Below, one piece after another: positions 8,697 to 18,180 of a DNA stretch of 64,000 nt. Each line of letters begins with the position of its first letter. Position 1 is the stretch's first letter. The stretch is from Mesorhizobium koreense (GTDB lineage: Bacteria; Pseudomonadota; Alphaproteobacteria; Rhizobiales; Rhizobiaceae): the NCBI RefSeq assembly GCF_031656215.1, contig NZ_CP134228.1, forward strand, positions 4,235,001-4,299,000, given 5' to 3'. The notes below the pieces were generated by a model. It was not told the origin of the DNA, made no database searches, and saw only the letters and a program-made list of their open reading frames with translations. A program made the translations under genes and the position numbers.

Positions 8697-9185
8697 CTAA
8701 CGTGCGGACCGGAGCCGTGAAACGTCGCCGATCGTTGCCTGACGCCGGATTATCAGGCGGCCTTTTGCATCGTGCATCTCATAGCGGCCGCCAGCAACGC
8801 TTTCGCTCATACCATTCTGATGGACGACACTGGCGTGGCTCGCAGGGTTGGCCGGACTTGCTTCGGAGCTCAAACTCGCTGACCCCGATACGCTGCCCTT
8901 ACCCTTGCCGTTTCCTCCTTGACTGCCATTGCCGTTGTTCCCGTTGCCACTCCCATTACCGTTACCGCTGTTGCCGTTACCGTTTCCACCACCGTTGCCG
9001 TTGCCGTTGCCACCGCCATTGCCATTTCCACCGCCGTTGCCATTGCCGCCACCATTCCCACCGCCGTTGCCATTCCCCTGAGCGTTTGCGGGACCGTCCA
9101 AAATCAGGAGATTTGTGGTGGTCGCGACTCCCAGTACCGCTGCTCCAAACAGTCGCGCGATTATCGTTCGCCGGGAAACTCTCAT
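8697..9185 (-). CDS. Exported glycine/asparagine-repeat protein
   Basis: 162 residues. The N-terminus (MRVSRRTIIARLFGAAVLGV) has twin arginines, a hydrophobic stretch and a likely cleavage at ANA-Q near residue 35. Residues 36-95 are almost pure Gly and Asn in short GN, GGN and GNGNG units. A Ser/Ala linker and a small C-terminal domain (about 118-162) follow, with GGRYEMHDAKGRLIIRR, a short beta-like segment. It is probably periplasmic or surface-exposed. The role is unknown. The gene is convergent with the response regulator. Confidence 0.75.
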   Translation of the reverse strand: MRVSRRTIIARLFGAAVLGVATTTNLLILDGPANAQGNGNGGGNGGGNGNGGGNGNGGGNGNGNGGGNGNGNSGNGNGSGNGNNGNGSQGGNGKGKGSVSGSASLSSEASPANPASHASVVHQNGMSESVAGGRYEMHDAKGRLIIRRQATIGDVSRLRSAR

Positions 9186-9261
9186 GCCGTAAGGCTCTTC
9201 TTCGCAGCAAAGCTCGCTCGTATCTGTAACGCGCCAGAGCCACTTGGCCAGTGCGTGGCTT

Positions 9262-9297
9262 GAAAAAATAGCCCGTCAGACATTGTGGCTGACGGGC
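9262..9297 (-). terminator. Rho-independent terminator (minus strand)
   Basis: Perfect 9-bp stem (GCCCGTCAG / CTGACGGGC) with a 9-nt loop. On the minus strand it is followed by TATTTTTTC. It ends transcription of the 29-residue gene at 9349-9438, 52 bases upstream. Confidence 0.75.
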
Positions 9298-9348
9298 ATC
9301 AGCGCAGGAAGGGACAATGCTACGCCGATCTCGATAGGCCCGTTGCGG

Positions 9349-9438
9349 TCAAGATACGAAGCCGACCGCAAGGACGCCGAAGCTCAGCAGGAAAACCGAT
9401 CCAAGCAGCCAACGGGCCTGATAAACACTGTTGTTCAT
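9349..9438 (-). CDS. 29-residue single-pass membrane peptide
   Basis: A tiny frame with GAGGAAA nine bases before the ATG and a strong terminator 52 bases after the stop. The product has a short polar start (MNNSVYQARW) and one hydrophobic helix (LLGSVFLLSFGVLAVGFV). The ribosome-binding site, hydrophobic helix and terminator together argue for a real small gene. Function is unknown. It could instead be part of a small RNA, because the sequence before the terminator resembles that at 5678-5712. Confidence 0.45.
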   Translation of the reverse strand: MNNSVYQARWLLGSVFLLSFGVLAVGFVS

Positions 9439-9925
9439 TTGCGCTTTCCTCGAGCGATGTTGAGTATTCGTGTGACAATAATCGCCACGTGAAGACGAGC
9501 GTTCCACGTTTCCTGATCTCGTGGACCAATCCCCCTCCAGCATCGGACTTAAGTCCTATATCGCATGCTACATAAGTCTGAATTGCCTGGGTCTCATGTC
9601 TGGGCAGAACAAATCAAGGCTGTGCCCGGTTTCGTTCCCATTGCCTAGGGCAGGTATGCTGATTTTGAAGACACTCTCACTTGAGCAGTGCCTTCAAATA
9701 CCGTTTCATATTGTTAGAAATTCTTATTATTTCTGCTGAAATCGGCCTTCTTGCTGCCCTTCATTGTAGCTTGATATCGACATTCGTTTCGGGAGCAAGC
9801 GGCACTGAATTGAGCAGCCGGCACATCAAGCTGGCCCGGAGCAAAGCGAAGGGACTTCATGCGCGCCGCAGTTCGTGATCGCGCACTGGCGGATGTGAAC
9901 ATGATGGCTCGAGGATTGCCCTTTC
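9439..9925. other. 487-bp non-coding stretch before the polysaccharide cluster
   Basis: No coding frame is supported. The central part (about 9690-9750) is AT-rich and contains an inverted repeat AGAAAT-N7-ATTTCT at 9716-9734. It probably contains the promoter of the glycosyltransferase operon that begins at 9926. Confidence 0.45.
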
Positions 9926-10915
9926 ATGACAATCGATAGCCCTGCGGTCGGTGTCGTTGTGCCCATGTACAACGCTGAGCGCACCATAGGAGCGACACTG
10001 AAAAGCATTTGCTGCCAGACATATCCCGCGCTGGATATTGTCGTCGTCGACGACGGATCGACCGATATGTCGGCAGCCATCGTTGCGGAGCACGCGGGCC
10101 GCGACGTACGCATCCGAATGGTGCATCAGAAGAACGGCGGGGTGGCCGGCGCACGCAATTTTGGCGCGGCCTCGACCGCGGCCGAGTTCCTCGCTTTCAT
10201 CGATGCCGATGATCTTTGGGCGCCTTCCAAGGTGGCCCAGCAAGTGCGGGCGCTGGTGGATGGCGGTCCTACGGCCGGACTCGCCTATTGCTGGTTCGCC
10301 CAGATCGACGCCGAAGACCGCGTCTATTCGCTGAACAACCGGCCGCTTGCCGAAGGGCGCGTGCTGCAGCTTATGTGCCGCAACAATTTCATCGGCAACG
10401 GCAGTTCCATGATGTTGCGGCGCGCTGCCTTCCTCGCCGCCGGCGGCTTCGATCCCTCGCTTCGAGCGCGAGGCGCGCAGGGCTGCGAGGACATGCTGAT
10501 ATGCCTGCGTGTCGCCGAGCAATTCGAATTCCGTGTCGTGCCGCAATACCTCGTCGGCTACCGCATGACCAACACCAACATGTCGAGCGATGTCCGACAG
10601 ATGCTGCGCTCATGCGAGATCGTCCTTGACGAATTTCGCGACAAATACCCTGAGTTCAGCGTCGAACTGGATGCACATCTGGTCGATATGCTGGAGTGGC
10701 TCGTCGTAAGGGCATTGGTCGGCGGCCGCGTTCTGGCAGCCAGTGAGCTCATGCGGCGGCTGGCCGTGCTTGAGCCCAGAATGGCCGTCTCCCGCCTGCC
10801 CGGCATGCTGGACACATACTGCCGCGCAAGACTCGTGCCGCAATGGGTGAAAGCGAGTTGGCGGCGCATCCGCAATGCCGAACCCCGGCCACCCTATCAC
10901 GAGATGGCCTGGTGA
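9926..10915 (+). CDS. Family 2 glycosyltransferase
   Basis: 329 residues. The GT-A nucleotide-sugar fold is clear: VVVPMYNAERTI near the N-terminus, VDDGSTD at residues 41-47 and the metal-binding DADD at 93-96. An acceptor-region motif, CEDMLICLR, follows near 190. It transfers a sugar from an activated donor during assembly of a surface glycan, probably at the inner face of the membrane; no membrane helix is seen. It is the first gene of a cluster of tightly coupled genes. The stop shares one base with the next start. Confidence 0.92.
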   Translation: MTIDSPAVGVVVPMYNAERTIGATLKSICCQTYPALDIVVVDDGSTDMSAAIVAEHAGRDVRIRMVHQKNGGVAGARNFGAASTAAEFLAFIDADDLWAPSKVAQQVRALVDGGPTAGLAYCWFAQIDAEDRVYSLNNRPLAEGRVLQLMCRNNFIGNGSSMMLRRAAFLAAGGFDPSLRARGAQGCEDMLICLRVAEQFEFRVVPQYLVGYRMTNTNMSSDVRQMLRSCEIVLDEFRDKYPEFSVELDAHLVDMLEWLVVRALVGGRVLAASELMRRLAVLEPRMAVSRLPGMLDTYCRARLVPQWVKASWRRIRNAEPRPPYHEMAW

Positions 10916-12714
10916 TGCCGTCGTTGCTGGCACGGATGCGAAGGATATTCCACCTGGCTGCGGCGCCGGGCTGGGCCGGCCCGACCATCGTGGCGCTTGG
11001 CCTTGCCGCGGCGGTGCTGGAAGGCGCCGGCCTGTTCCTTTTCATCCCTCTCATCGAGAGCCTCGGCGCCGCCGCCGAGCCGAGCCGGTGGAAACCGCTT
11101 TTCGATCGTCTCCTGTCGCCTGTTCCGGCCGACTACGTCACCGCTGTCCTGATAGCCGTGCTGTGTTTCAGCATCCTGCTGAAGATCGCCGTCAATCTCG
11201 TCAATACCTGGGTGAGCAGATATGTCGACGGGCTGGTCGCCCATCAGCTCAGATGCCGTGTGTTCGACCAGACGATCAGTTCGTGCATCGACTATCGTGT
11301 CGAGAACAAGCGGGCCGACATCGTCACGACGATCGCCAACAATACCTGGAAGCTCAGCCAGGGGCTCAGCCTCTGCTACCGTCTGATCGTCTGCGCCTGC
11401 ACCTTCACCGTTTTCGTCGTTTTGATGCTTGCGATCTCGGTCAAGCTGACGCTGCTTTCGCTATCCCTGTTGGGACTGGCAGCCTTCGCCATCCGTTTCG
11501 CCACGCGCCGGGCCGACGCGACCGGCAAGGCGGTTGTCGAGGAGAACAAGCAGTTCGGGCTGCGCATGTGGGAGAGCATCAATTCCCTGCAGCTCATACG
11601 CGCTTTCGCGCGCGAGGATTACGAGAGCCTGCGTCTGAGGCAGATCTCGGATCGGGTACGGCAACGTCTATTGAATCTCGACATGCTGTGGGCGGCTCCC
11701 GGGCCGGTCGCAGAAATGTCGATCGCGATCATGATCGGCTTCCTTATCCTCGTTGCCAAGCAGACCGGGACCGGCATCGCCGCGCTGGCCGCGTTCCTGT
11801 CTCTGCTCTACCGCCTGCAGGGGCCGGTGAAGGAATTGCTGCAATCGAAGGTCGCGCTCGACGGCATCGGCGCGGCAATCGACGACGTGGATGAATTCCT
11901 GTCTGCGACGGACACGCCTTTTCTCACCGGCGGAGACGTCGCCGCGCCATCTGCCGGCCGTGCGTTGGAGTTCCGGAACGTATCCTTCCGCTATGCGCCC
12001 GGCGAACCGCTGGCCCTGGACAGCGTCTCCTTTTCCATACCCGCTGGTAAGACGACCGCCTTCGTCGGCGAATCCGGCGCGGGCAAATCGACCGTGCTGT
12101 CGCTTTTGTTCCGTTTCCGGGATCCGACGTCCGGCGCGATCGTCGTCGGCGACACACCGCTACCCACGTTCGACCTGCGCCACTGGCGGGAACGTCTCTC
12201 CGTCATGTCGCAGGAAGTCTACCTCTTCAACGACACGATCGCGGCCAATATTGGCTATGCCGACTTCGACGCCGGTATCGAACATATCCGGGAGGCGGCG
12301 AGGATCGCCCGGGCCGACGATTTCATCAGCGCGTTGCCGGAAGGCTACGACACCCGCATTGGCGACCAGGGCATGCGCCTTTCCGGGGGGCAGCGGCAGC
12401 GCATAGCGCTTGCCCGCGCGATCCTCCGCGATCCCGACATATTGCTGCTCGACGAGGCGACGAACGCACTCGACATCGAGACGGAACAGGCCTTCCAACT
12501 GGCGCTCGAACAGTTCTCGCGCAACCGCACCGTGGTGGTCATCGCCCACAGGCTTTCGACGGTACGCGCCGCCGACCAGATCGTCGTCCTGTCGAAAGGA
12601 CGCGTCGTCGAGACAGGTGCCCCGGATCGATTGCTCAGCCGGCCAGGCCATTTCTCGCGGCTCTACGATCTCCAGGCGGGGTCCCGGCCCGCTGCAATGG
12701 CCGACAGGACGTGA
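10915..12714 (+). CDS. ABC exporter (fused membrane and ATPase domains), MsbA-like
   Basis: 599 residues from the ATG overlapping the previous stop. The N-terminal 320 residues hold about six transmembrane helices. The ATPase domain follows, with Walker A GESGAGKST at 385-393, signature LSGGQRQR at 489-496 and Walker B ILLLDE at 509-514. This is the layout of lipid or glycolipid flippases that work as homodimers. Its place between glycosyltransferases suggests it flips the assembled lipid-linked glycan or an oligosaccharide across the inner membrane. The exact substrate is inferred. Confidence 0.92.
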   Translation: MPSLLARMRRIFHLAAAPGWAGPTIVALGLAAAVLEGAGLFLFIPLIESLGAAAEPSRWKPLFDRLLSPVPADYVTAVLIAVLCFSILLKIAVNLVNTWVSRYVDGLVAHQLRCRVFDQTISSCIDYRVENKRADIVTTIANNTWKLSQGLSLCYRLIVCACTFTVFVVLMLAISVKLTLLSLSLLGLAAFAIRFATRRADATGKAVVEENKQFGLRMWESINSLQLIRAFAREDYESLRLRQISDRVRQRLLNLDMLWAAPGPVAEMSIAIMIGFLILVAKQTGTGIAALAAFLSLLYRLQGPVKELLQSKVALDGIGAAIDDVDEFLSATDTPFLTGGDVAAPSAGRALEFRNVSFRYAPGEPLALDSVSFSIPAGKTTAFVGESGAGKSTVLSLLFRFRDPTSGAIVVGDTPLPTFDLRHWRERLSVMSQEVYLFNDTIAANIGYADFDAGIEHIREAARIARADDFISALPEGYDTRIGDQGMRLSGGQRQRIALARAILRDPDILLLDEATNALDIETEQAFQLALEQFSRNRTVVVIAHRLSTVRAADQIVVLSKGRVVETGAPDRLLSRPGHFSRLYDLQAGSRPAAMADRT

Positions 12715-12715
12715 G

Positions 12716-13936
12716 ATGACCTACAGGCTCGTCGAATTCGAACTGTCCAAGCCCCCTCCGGCCATCGAGCTGACGCCGGAAGAGAACGGCGTCGGGCTGA
12801 TCGGGCGCTGGAACGATCAGTTGGTCGGTTTCGAAATGATCGCCGTTCACTCCGGCTCGACGCTTTCGGCCGAGGAACTCCGCACCCTGGCCGACCAGCG
12901 TTTTGCGCCCCGCGTGCTCATCGCGATGATGGAGGCGGAACTTACGGCAGGCGGGTCGAGGCATAAGCCCCTGCCTTCGCTCAGCATCGCGATCTGCACC
13001 AAGGACCGGGCAGAGCGGCTGTCGCGCCTGCTCCATTCGCTGGACGCGGTACGCGACAATTCTCCGTTCGGCCAGGTGGAGATCGTCGTCGTTGATAATG
13101 CCTCCACGGATTCGGCAACCCGCGAGGCGGTCGAGAGCTTTGATGGCATCCGCTATGTATTCGAACCGAAGGCCGGGCTCGATTTTGCCCGCAACGCTGC
13201 ACTACAGGCCGCGACGGGCGCCCTGATCGCCTATCTCGACGATGATGTGGTCGTGGACCGTAACTGGCTTATGGGTCTTGCCAAGGCGTGCAGCGACAAT
13301 CCCGGCGCCGGCGGCTTCACCGGGCTGGTCCTGCCGTACCGGCTCGACACCGAAGCCCAGATCTATTTCGAACGGCGCGGCGGCTTCGGACGCGGCTTCT
13401 ATCGCAACGAGTTCCGCGGTTCCCGCTTCGACAATCCGCTCCACCCGGTCGGCTCGGGCGTACTCGGCGCGGGCTGCAACATGGCCTTCGAGCGAGCGTT
13501 GCTCATCGAGCTCGGCGGTTTCGACGAGGCGCTCGACACGGGCGCGCCATTGCCGGGCGGCGGCGACCTCGACATTTTCTACCGCGTCCTGCGATCGGGC
13601 CGGACGATGGTCTACGAACCGCAATTCGCGGTCTATCACGAACATCGCGAGACGATCGCCCAGCTTCGGCGGCAATATTGGTCGTGGGGGCTGGGCATGA
13701 TGGCTTTTCTCGTCAAGAGCAGCCGCAGCGACCACGAACTGCGTTCTCGGCACGACGCCATGGTTCGCTGGTGGTTCGTGGACCAGACCAGAATGCTCGT
13801 ACGCGCGGCAAGCGCGCTTCGCGGCCGCGACGTGCGTTTCGGGCTCAACGAGCTATGGGGCGGCATCTGCGGTCTCGCCGGCGAATACGATCGCTCATGC
13901 ACGCGCACCAAAGCGATACGGGAGCTGAACCGATGA
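12716..13936 (+). CDS. Family 2 glycosyltransferase with N-terminal extension
   Basis: 406 residues. The first 85 or so form an extension with no recognised motif. The GT2 domain begins at SLSIAICTKDRAERL, with VVVDNAST and the metal site YLDDDVVVD. An acceptor-side GGGDLDIFYRV and the YHEHRE segment follow. The gene starts one base after the exporter stop. It resembles the next gene along most of its length (same extension, GTGLVLP-like segment and YEP..V.H.HR tail), so the two look like an ancient duplication with diverged specificity. Confidence 0.9.
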   Translation: MTYRLVEFELSKPPPAIELTPEENGVGLIGRWNDQLVGFEMIAVHSGSTLSAEELRTLADQRFAPRVLIAMMEAELTAGGSRHKPLPSLSIAICTKDRAERLSRLLHSLDAVRDNSPFGQVEIVVVDNASTDSATREAVESFDGIRYVFEPKAGLDFARNAALQAATGALIAYLDDDVVVDRNWLMGLAKACSDNPGAGGFTGLVLPYRLDTEAQIYFERRGGFGRGFYRNEFRGSRFDNPLHPVGSGVLGAGCNMAFERALLIELGGFDEALDTGAPLPGGGDLDIFYRVLRSGRTMVYEPQFAVYHEHRETIAQLRRQYWSWGLGMMAFLVKSSRSDHELRSRHDAMVRWWFVDQTRMLVRAASALRGRDVRFGLNELWGGICGLAGEYDRSCTRTKAIRELNR

Positions 13937-15237
13937 CAGCCCCTTCCCTTCCGATCAGGCATCTCGACCTCAGCACCATGCGCGCGGATACGCATCCGGG
14001 CGATGAGGCAGCGTTTTCCATATTCTGGTGGAAGGAACTGCCGCTCGGGATGCGGGCGTCCCTGCCCGAGGAACTACCATTCAGCGAAGCACAACTCCGC
14101 CAGTTCACAGCCGAATACGGCGCCGCCCAGCTCTCCGCCCGCAGCCCTGCGCTCGGCGCACCTCTTAGGGCCACTCACGAAGGGAAACCGAAACAGGCGC
14201 TGGCACTCTCCCAGTTGCTGGTCGAACACGATCTCGTGGGTGAACTCGATCGGCTGGCGGCCGCACCGGCCCTGCCGGCAACGCAGATCTCGGTCGTGAT
14301 CTGCACGCGCGACCGTGGAGAGGCGCTCGCCGAATGCCTGAGGAGCGTGACGACGCAGCGGAGCGCACCCGGCGAGATCGTCGTCGTCGACAATTCGAGT
14401 GAGGGGAGCGCCAAGCCGATATGCGGTCGCTTCCCGGGAGTCCGTCATGTGCGTGAGCCGCGCCCTGGCCTCAGCATTGCCCGCAATACCGGGATTCGCA
14501 TGAGCCGGGGCGATGTTATCGCCTTCACCGATGACGACGTGGAACTTCATCCGGGCTGGATCGTCGAGATCGGGCGCGCCTTCGCGGACCAGAGCATCGA
14601 TGCGTTGACCGGCCTCGTCCTTCCGGCCCGGCTGGACACGCAGGCGCAGCGCATGTTCCAGTTCGACAAGGGCGGCTTCGGCTCGACATTCATACCCCTG
14701 CGCTTCGACAATCGCTTCTTCGCCGAGACGCGGCCACACGGTGCACATGTCTGGAAAATGGGTGCCGGCGCCAACATGGCCTTCCGGCGCAACCTGTTCG
14801 AGCGCATCGGTCTGTTCGACGAACGCCTGGGCGCGGGTGCCGCCGGATGTTCGGAAGATTCCGAACTCTGGTACAGGATGCTGGCGAATGGCGGCGTTTG
14901 CCTCTACGAGCCCCGCGCCGTCGTTTTCCACCATCACCGCAGGGATCTGGCTGGGCTCAGGCGGCAAATCCGATCCTACATGAAGGGCCATGTCGCGGCG
15001 CTTATCGTGCAGCATGATGCATTCCATGACCGCGGCAATTTCGTTCGCATCTTCGGGCAGCTTCCGCTCTATTTCCTGAAAAGCTTCCTCAAAGGATTGC
15101 TGGAAGGCCGGCGCGGCCAGCCGGCAACCCTGGCGCCCGAAATCGCGGGATATGCCGCCGGCCTGCAATTCCTGTTCCGGCCCGGCTGGCGCGGCAAACA
15201 TGCGCCCCGACTCCTGATCGACGGAGAGCGCGCATGA
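13933..15237 (+). CDS. Family 2 glycosyltransferase with N-terminal extension (paralogue)
   Basis: 434 residues, starting in a 4-bp overlap (ATGA) with its paralogue. An extension of about 125 residues precedes the GT2 core (TQISVVICTRDRGEAL, IVVVDNSSEG, the AFTDDDVELHPGW metal site). Near residue 310 the motif SEDSELWYRM and the FHHHRRD segment match those of the preceding enzyme. A hydrophobic patch near LPLYFLKSFLKGLLEG may anchor it to the membrane. It would add another sugar to the same glycan. The donor sugar cannot be read from sequence. Confidence 0.9.
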   Translation: MTAPSLPIRHLDLSTMRADTHPGDEAAFSIFWWKELPLGMRASLPEELPFSEAQLRQFTAEYGAAQLSARSPALGAPLRATHEGKPKQALALSQLLVEHDLVGELDRLAAAPALPATQISVVICTRDRGEALAECLRSVTTQRSAPGEIVVVDNSSEGSAKPICGRFPGVRHVREPRPGLSIARNTGIRMSRGDVIAFTDDDVELHPGWIVEIGRAFADQSIDALTGLVLPARLDTQAQRMFQFDKGGFGSTFIPLRFDNRFFAETRPHGAHVWKMGAGANMAFRRNLFERIGLFDERLGAGAAGCSEDSELWYRMLANGGVCLYEPRAVVFHHHRRDLAGLRRQIRSYMKGHVAALIVQHDAFHDRGNFVRIFGQLPLYFLKSFLKGLLEGRRGQPATLAPEIAGYAAGLQFLFRPGWRGKHAPRLLIDGERA

Positions 15238-15989
15238 GCCGCAAAGCATCCCTCGGCGCCTTCCTTTCCGGCAATCCGTTTCCCAATGGCTGGACGGACG
15301 GCCTCTTCTACCGCGAGAAGATGCGGGCGATCCATCGGGTCGCGCCATCCGAACTACAGGGGGCCGAGCTTCAAGGACGCGGGCGTGTACTGGAGGTCGG
15401 CGGAGGCCGCAGCGGCGTGGCGAGCCTGCTTTATCCGGAGGCCGATATCGTCACGCTCGACATCGACTTCGAACTGTCTAAGAGCCAGCCGGGCTGGGAG
15501 CGGTCCTCATTTGTCTGCGGAGACGCGCGTTCGCTGCCGTTCGCCGATGACAGCTTCGATGTCGTGACGCTGTTCGACGTGCTTGAGCATATCGAGGAGG
15601 ACAACCGCGCCGCCGAGGAGGCTTTGCGCGTCGTCCGGCCCGGCGGTGCCGTTCTCGTCTCCACGCCTGAGGCCAACTGGCACTATCCTTATTACAAGGC
15701 CATGGAGCCCTATTGCCCGCACGAGAGCGAGCTGATGCGGGAATGGGGCCACGTAAGGCGCGGCTATCGCGATCCGGAGCTCGCCGCTTTGTTCGGCAGA
15801 AACGCGGAGCGTCGGGCGACCTTCATCAACCCGGTCACCGCCTTCTTCCACGACATCGCCTTCTCGCGTCTTGGCCCGCGGCGGCGCAAAATCCTCTACG
15901 CGTTGACGGCACCGCTGACGGCGATCGGCTACTGGCTGCACCGCCCCTCCACGCGCGGCACCGAGACGGCCTTCGCCTGGCGCAAATGA
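15234..15989 (+). CDS. SAM-dependent methyltransferase (class I)
   Basis: 251 residues, with a 4-bp overlap to the preceding gene. Motif I is VLEVGGGRSGV, the acidic loop after it is LDIDFE, and the post-motif segment VVTLFDVLEHIEEDN with LRVVRPGGAVLVSTPE is typical of the Methyltransf_11 family. It probably O-methylates a sugar or caps the glycan chain, given the surrounding glycosyltransferases. No membrane helix is apparent, though the C-terminal 60 residues contain a moderately hydrophobic stretch. Confidence 0.88.
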   Translation: MSRKASLGAFLSGNPFPNGWTDGLFYREKMRAIHRVAPSELQGAELQGRGRVLEVGGGRSGVASLLYPEADIVTLDIDFELSKSQPGWERSSFVCGDARSLPFADDSFDVVTLFDVLEHIEEDNRAAEEALRVVRPGGAVLVSTPEANWHYPYYKAMEPYCPHESELMREWGHVRRGYRDPELAALFGRNAERRATFINPVTAFFHDIAFSRLGPRRRKILYALTAPLTAIGYWLHRPSTRGTETAFAWRK

Positions 15990-17209
15990 GCGGCACCTCC
16001 AAGGTCGTAGCCCTCTTTCCATGGGGAGACGTGGTCGAGGAGTTTCTCGATCCGATCGGACTGTGTCTCGAGGATTTCGTGGAACGCATGACCGGCGGCT
16101 GGCTGTTCGGCTACGCAGCGGCGCTGAAACTTGCCGGGCACAGGCCCTTGATCGTCTGCGCGTCGGAGCGCGTGGACTTTGTGAGGCAATACCACCATGC
16201 CGCGACCGGCACGCCGATCTGGGTCGTGCCCGGCAAGCGCGCCCACAAGGACGGATCCGACGCCACCTACAGTTTCCGACGCTGGTGGGCGACACCGCTC
16301 GCCGCGTTTCGCGAGGTGCTTACCAACGCCGCCTGCGATGTGGTCCTGGCGCAGGAGTATGAATATACGCGCTTCGATCTGCTGGCCTGGCTCGCATGGC
16401 GCATGCATCTGCCTTTCTATGCGACGTTCCAGGGCGGCGACCGCACGCTCTCCTGGCTCGAAGGAATAGCCCGGAAGGCGTCGCTCCAAGCATGCCGAGG
16501 CCTGATCGTCGCTTCCGCCGCGGAACGCGAGAGGCTTTCGCGTGCCTATCCGGGCATTCGCCTGAACATTGCCGATATCCCCAATCCGATCGATGCGGAG
16601 GAATGGCAGGCGACAGACCGCAGGCAGGCGCGCGTCGCTCTCGGCTTGCCAATTGACACCTTCATCGCCGTCAACCACGGCCGCATCGATATCCGCAGAA
16701 AAGGGCTCGACGTGCTCCTGCAGGCTTGGTCTGCGCTTGCCGATGACCAGCAGGCGAAGCTGGTGATCATCGGCTCGGGCCAGGACCGTGATGCCTTCGC
16801 GGAACTGGTGCGGAAAAGCGATTTCCCAAATTTGCTCTGGCTTTCGGGCTACACGACCGACCGCACGATGGTGCGTCGCTGGCTCTCGGCCGCCGACGCA
16901 TATGTAACAACGTCCCGCATCGAGGGGATGCCGGTCGCGCCGATCGAGGCGATGGCCTGCGGGCTGCCCGTTATCGCCAGCGATGCACAGGGTTTGCCCG
17001 ATATACTGGCTGAAGGCGAAGGATCAGGCGGCCTGCTCATACCGCAAGAGGCTCCCGAGAAAATTGCTGACGGCCTTAAGCGGCTGCGCGACGATGCCGA
17101 TCTCCGGCACCGATTGGGGATCGCCGCACGGAGTCGCGTCGAGAGAAATTTTTCGCTGCAGGCGGTGGGCACCGCGCTTGACGCCTTACTGAGTAGTGAT
17201 CGCGGCTAG
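15986..17209 (+). CDS. Family 4/1 glycosyltransferase
   Basis: 407 residues, overlapping the methyltransferase by 4 bp. It has the GT-B fold: an N-terminal acceptor domain, then the donor domain beginning around FIAVNHGRIDIRRKGLD. The E-x7-E motif region is EGMPVAPIEAMACGLPVIAS. A basic-aromatic acceptor region lies in the first half. It is the last gene of the plus-strand polysaccharide operon. Its 3' end overlaps the 3' end of the convergent galE gene by 4 bp. Confidence 0.9.
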   Translation: MSGTSKVVALFPWGDVVEEFLDPIGLCLEDFVERMTGGWLFGYAAALKLAGHRPLIVCASERVDFVRQYHHAATGTPIWVVPGKRAHKDGSDATYSFRRWWATPLAAFREVLTNAACDVVLAQEYEYTRFDLLAWLAWRMHLPFYATFQGGDRTLSWLEGIARKASLQACRGLIVASAAERERLSRAYPGIRLNIADIPNPIDAEEWQATDRRQARVALGLPIDTFIAVNHGRIDIRRKGLDVLLQAWSALADDQQAKLVIIGSGQDRDAFAELVRKSDFPNLLWLSGYTTDRTMVRRWLSAADAYVTTSRIEGMPVAPIEAMACGLPVIASDAQGLPDILAEGEGSGGLLIPQEAPEKIADGLKRLRDDADLRHRLGIAARSRVERNFSLQAVGTALDALLSSDRG

Positions 17210-18180
17210 GGCTGCCGACGGTACCATTTGAATGCCGTCTCGACGATCCTGTCGATATCCGATTGCCGGGCGACCCAGCCCAGCTCCCGCTCGGCCTTGC
17301 CGGGCGCGGCCACCAGTATCGGCGGATCGCCGGGTCTGGGCGGGCCATAGGCAACGCGCGGCTCCGACCCCGAAATGCGGCTTACGGCCTCGACCAGTTC
17401 GCGGACCGTTGTTCCGGTCCCTGTTCCGAGATTGTAGACATGGACGCCGCCCTCGCCGAGCAGTTTCTCCGCCGCCAGCACATGGGCGCGCGCGAGATCG
17501 TCGACATGGACATAGTCGCGGATAGCGGTTCCGTCGCGCGTATCGAACGCCGACCCGTTGACGGTGAACGTCCGGTCCTGTTTCAGCGCCGCCTCGATCA
17601 CTAGCGGAATGACATGGGTCTCCGGCTCATGATGCTCGCCGACCTCGCCATCGGCATCACAGCCTGCCGCATTGAAATAGCGCAGCATGACGGCGCTGAG
17701 CCCATGCGCCCGCGAAAAGTCCTCGATCATCCGTTCGATGATGAATTTCGACCACCCATACGGATTGATCGGCGCTTGCGGATGCGCCTCGTCGATGGGG
17801 GTATAGGCAGGAATCCCGTAGGATGCGCAGGTGCTCGAGAAGATCAGCCTGCCGATGCCGGCCTTCCGCATCTCATCGAGCAGGACCAAAGTGCCGAAAC
17901 TGTTGTTGCAATAGTAGATTTCCGGCCGTTCGACCGATTCCCCGACATAGGCATAGGCAGCGAAATGGGCGACAACGTCCGGGCGGTGACGGTCGAGCGC
18001 CGCCCCGATCTGTTCGGCATCGGTAATGTCACCCTCGATCAGGGGCCCCCATTTGACCGCCTCGGGCCAGCCGCGTGAGAGATTATCGAAAGTAACGACC
18101 GACCACCCTGCCCGGGCGAACCCCTTGCAGCAATGGGAGCCGACATAGCCGGCGCCGCCGGTGACGAGAACCGTTTTCAT
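17206..18180 (-). CDS. galE: UDP-glucose 4-epimerase
   Basis: 324-residue extended short-chain dehydrogenase. The NAD-binding motif GGAGYVGSH is at the N-terminus. The catalytic region has SSTCASYG and [10 protein letters not shown] (Tyr-x3-Lys), and RYFNAAG is characteristic of GalE. It interconverts UDP-glucose and UDP-galactose and so supplies donors to the adjacent glycosyltransferases. It is cotranscribed downstream of the UDP-glucuronate decarboxylase-like gene with a 4-bp overlap. Confidence 0.93.
   Translation of the reverse strand: MKTVLVTGGAGYVGSHCCKGFARAGWSVVTFDNLSRGWPEAVKWGPLIEGDITDAEQIGAALDRHRPDVVAHFAAYAYVGESVERPEIYYCNNSFGTLVLLDEMRKAGIGRLIFSSTCASYGIPAYTPIDEAHPQAPINPYGWSKFIIERMIEDFSRAHGLSAVMLRYFNAAGCDADGEVGEHHEPETHVIPLVIEAALKQDRTFTVNGSAFDTRDGTAIRDYVHVDDLARAHVLAAEKLLGEGGVHVYNLGTGTGTTVRELVEAVSRISGSEPRVAYGPPRPGDPPILVAAPGKAERELGWVARQSDIDRIVETAFKWYRRQP

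Noticed and set aside
8870-9073. Repeat array that might be CRISPR or a coding repeat in other frames
   Set aside because: It is the Gly/Asn codon repeat of the minus-strand exported protein. Units are 3-12 bases with no spacers.
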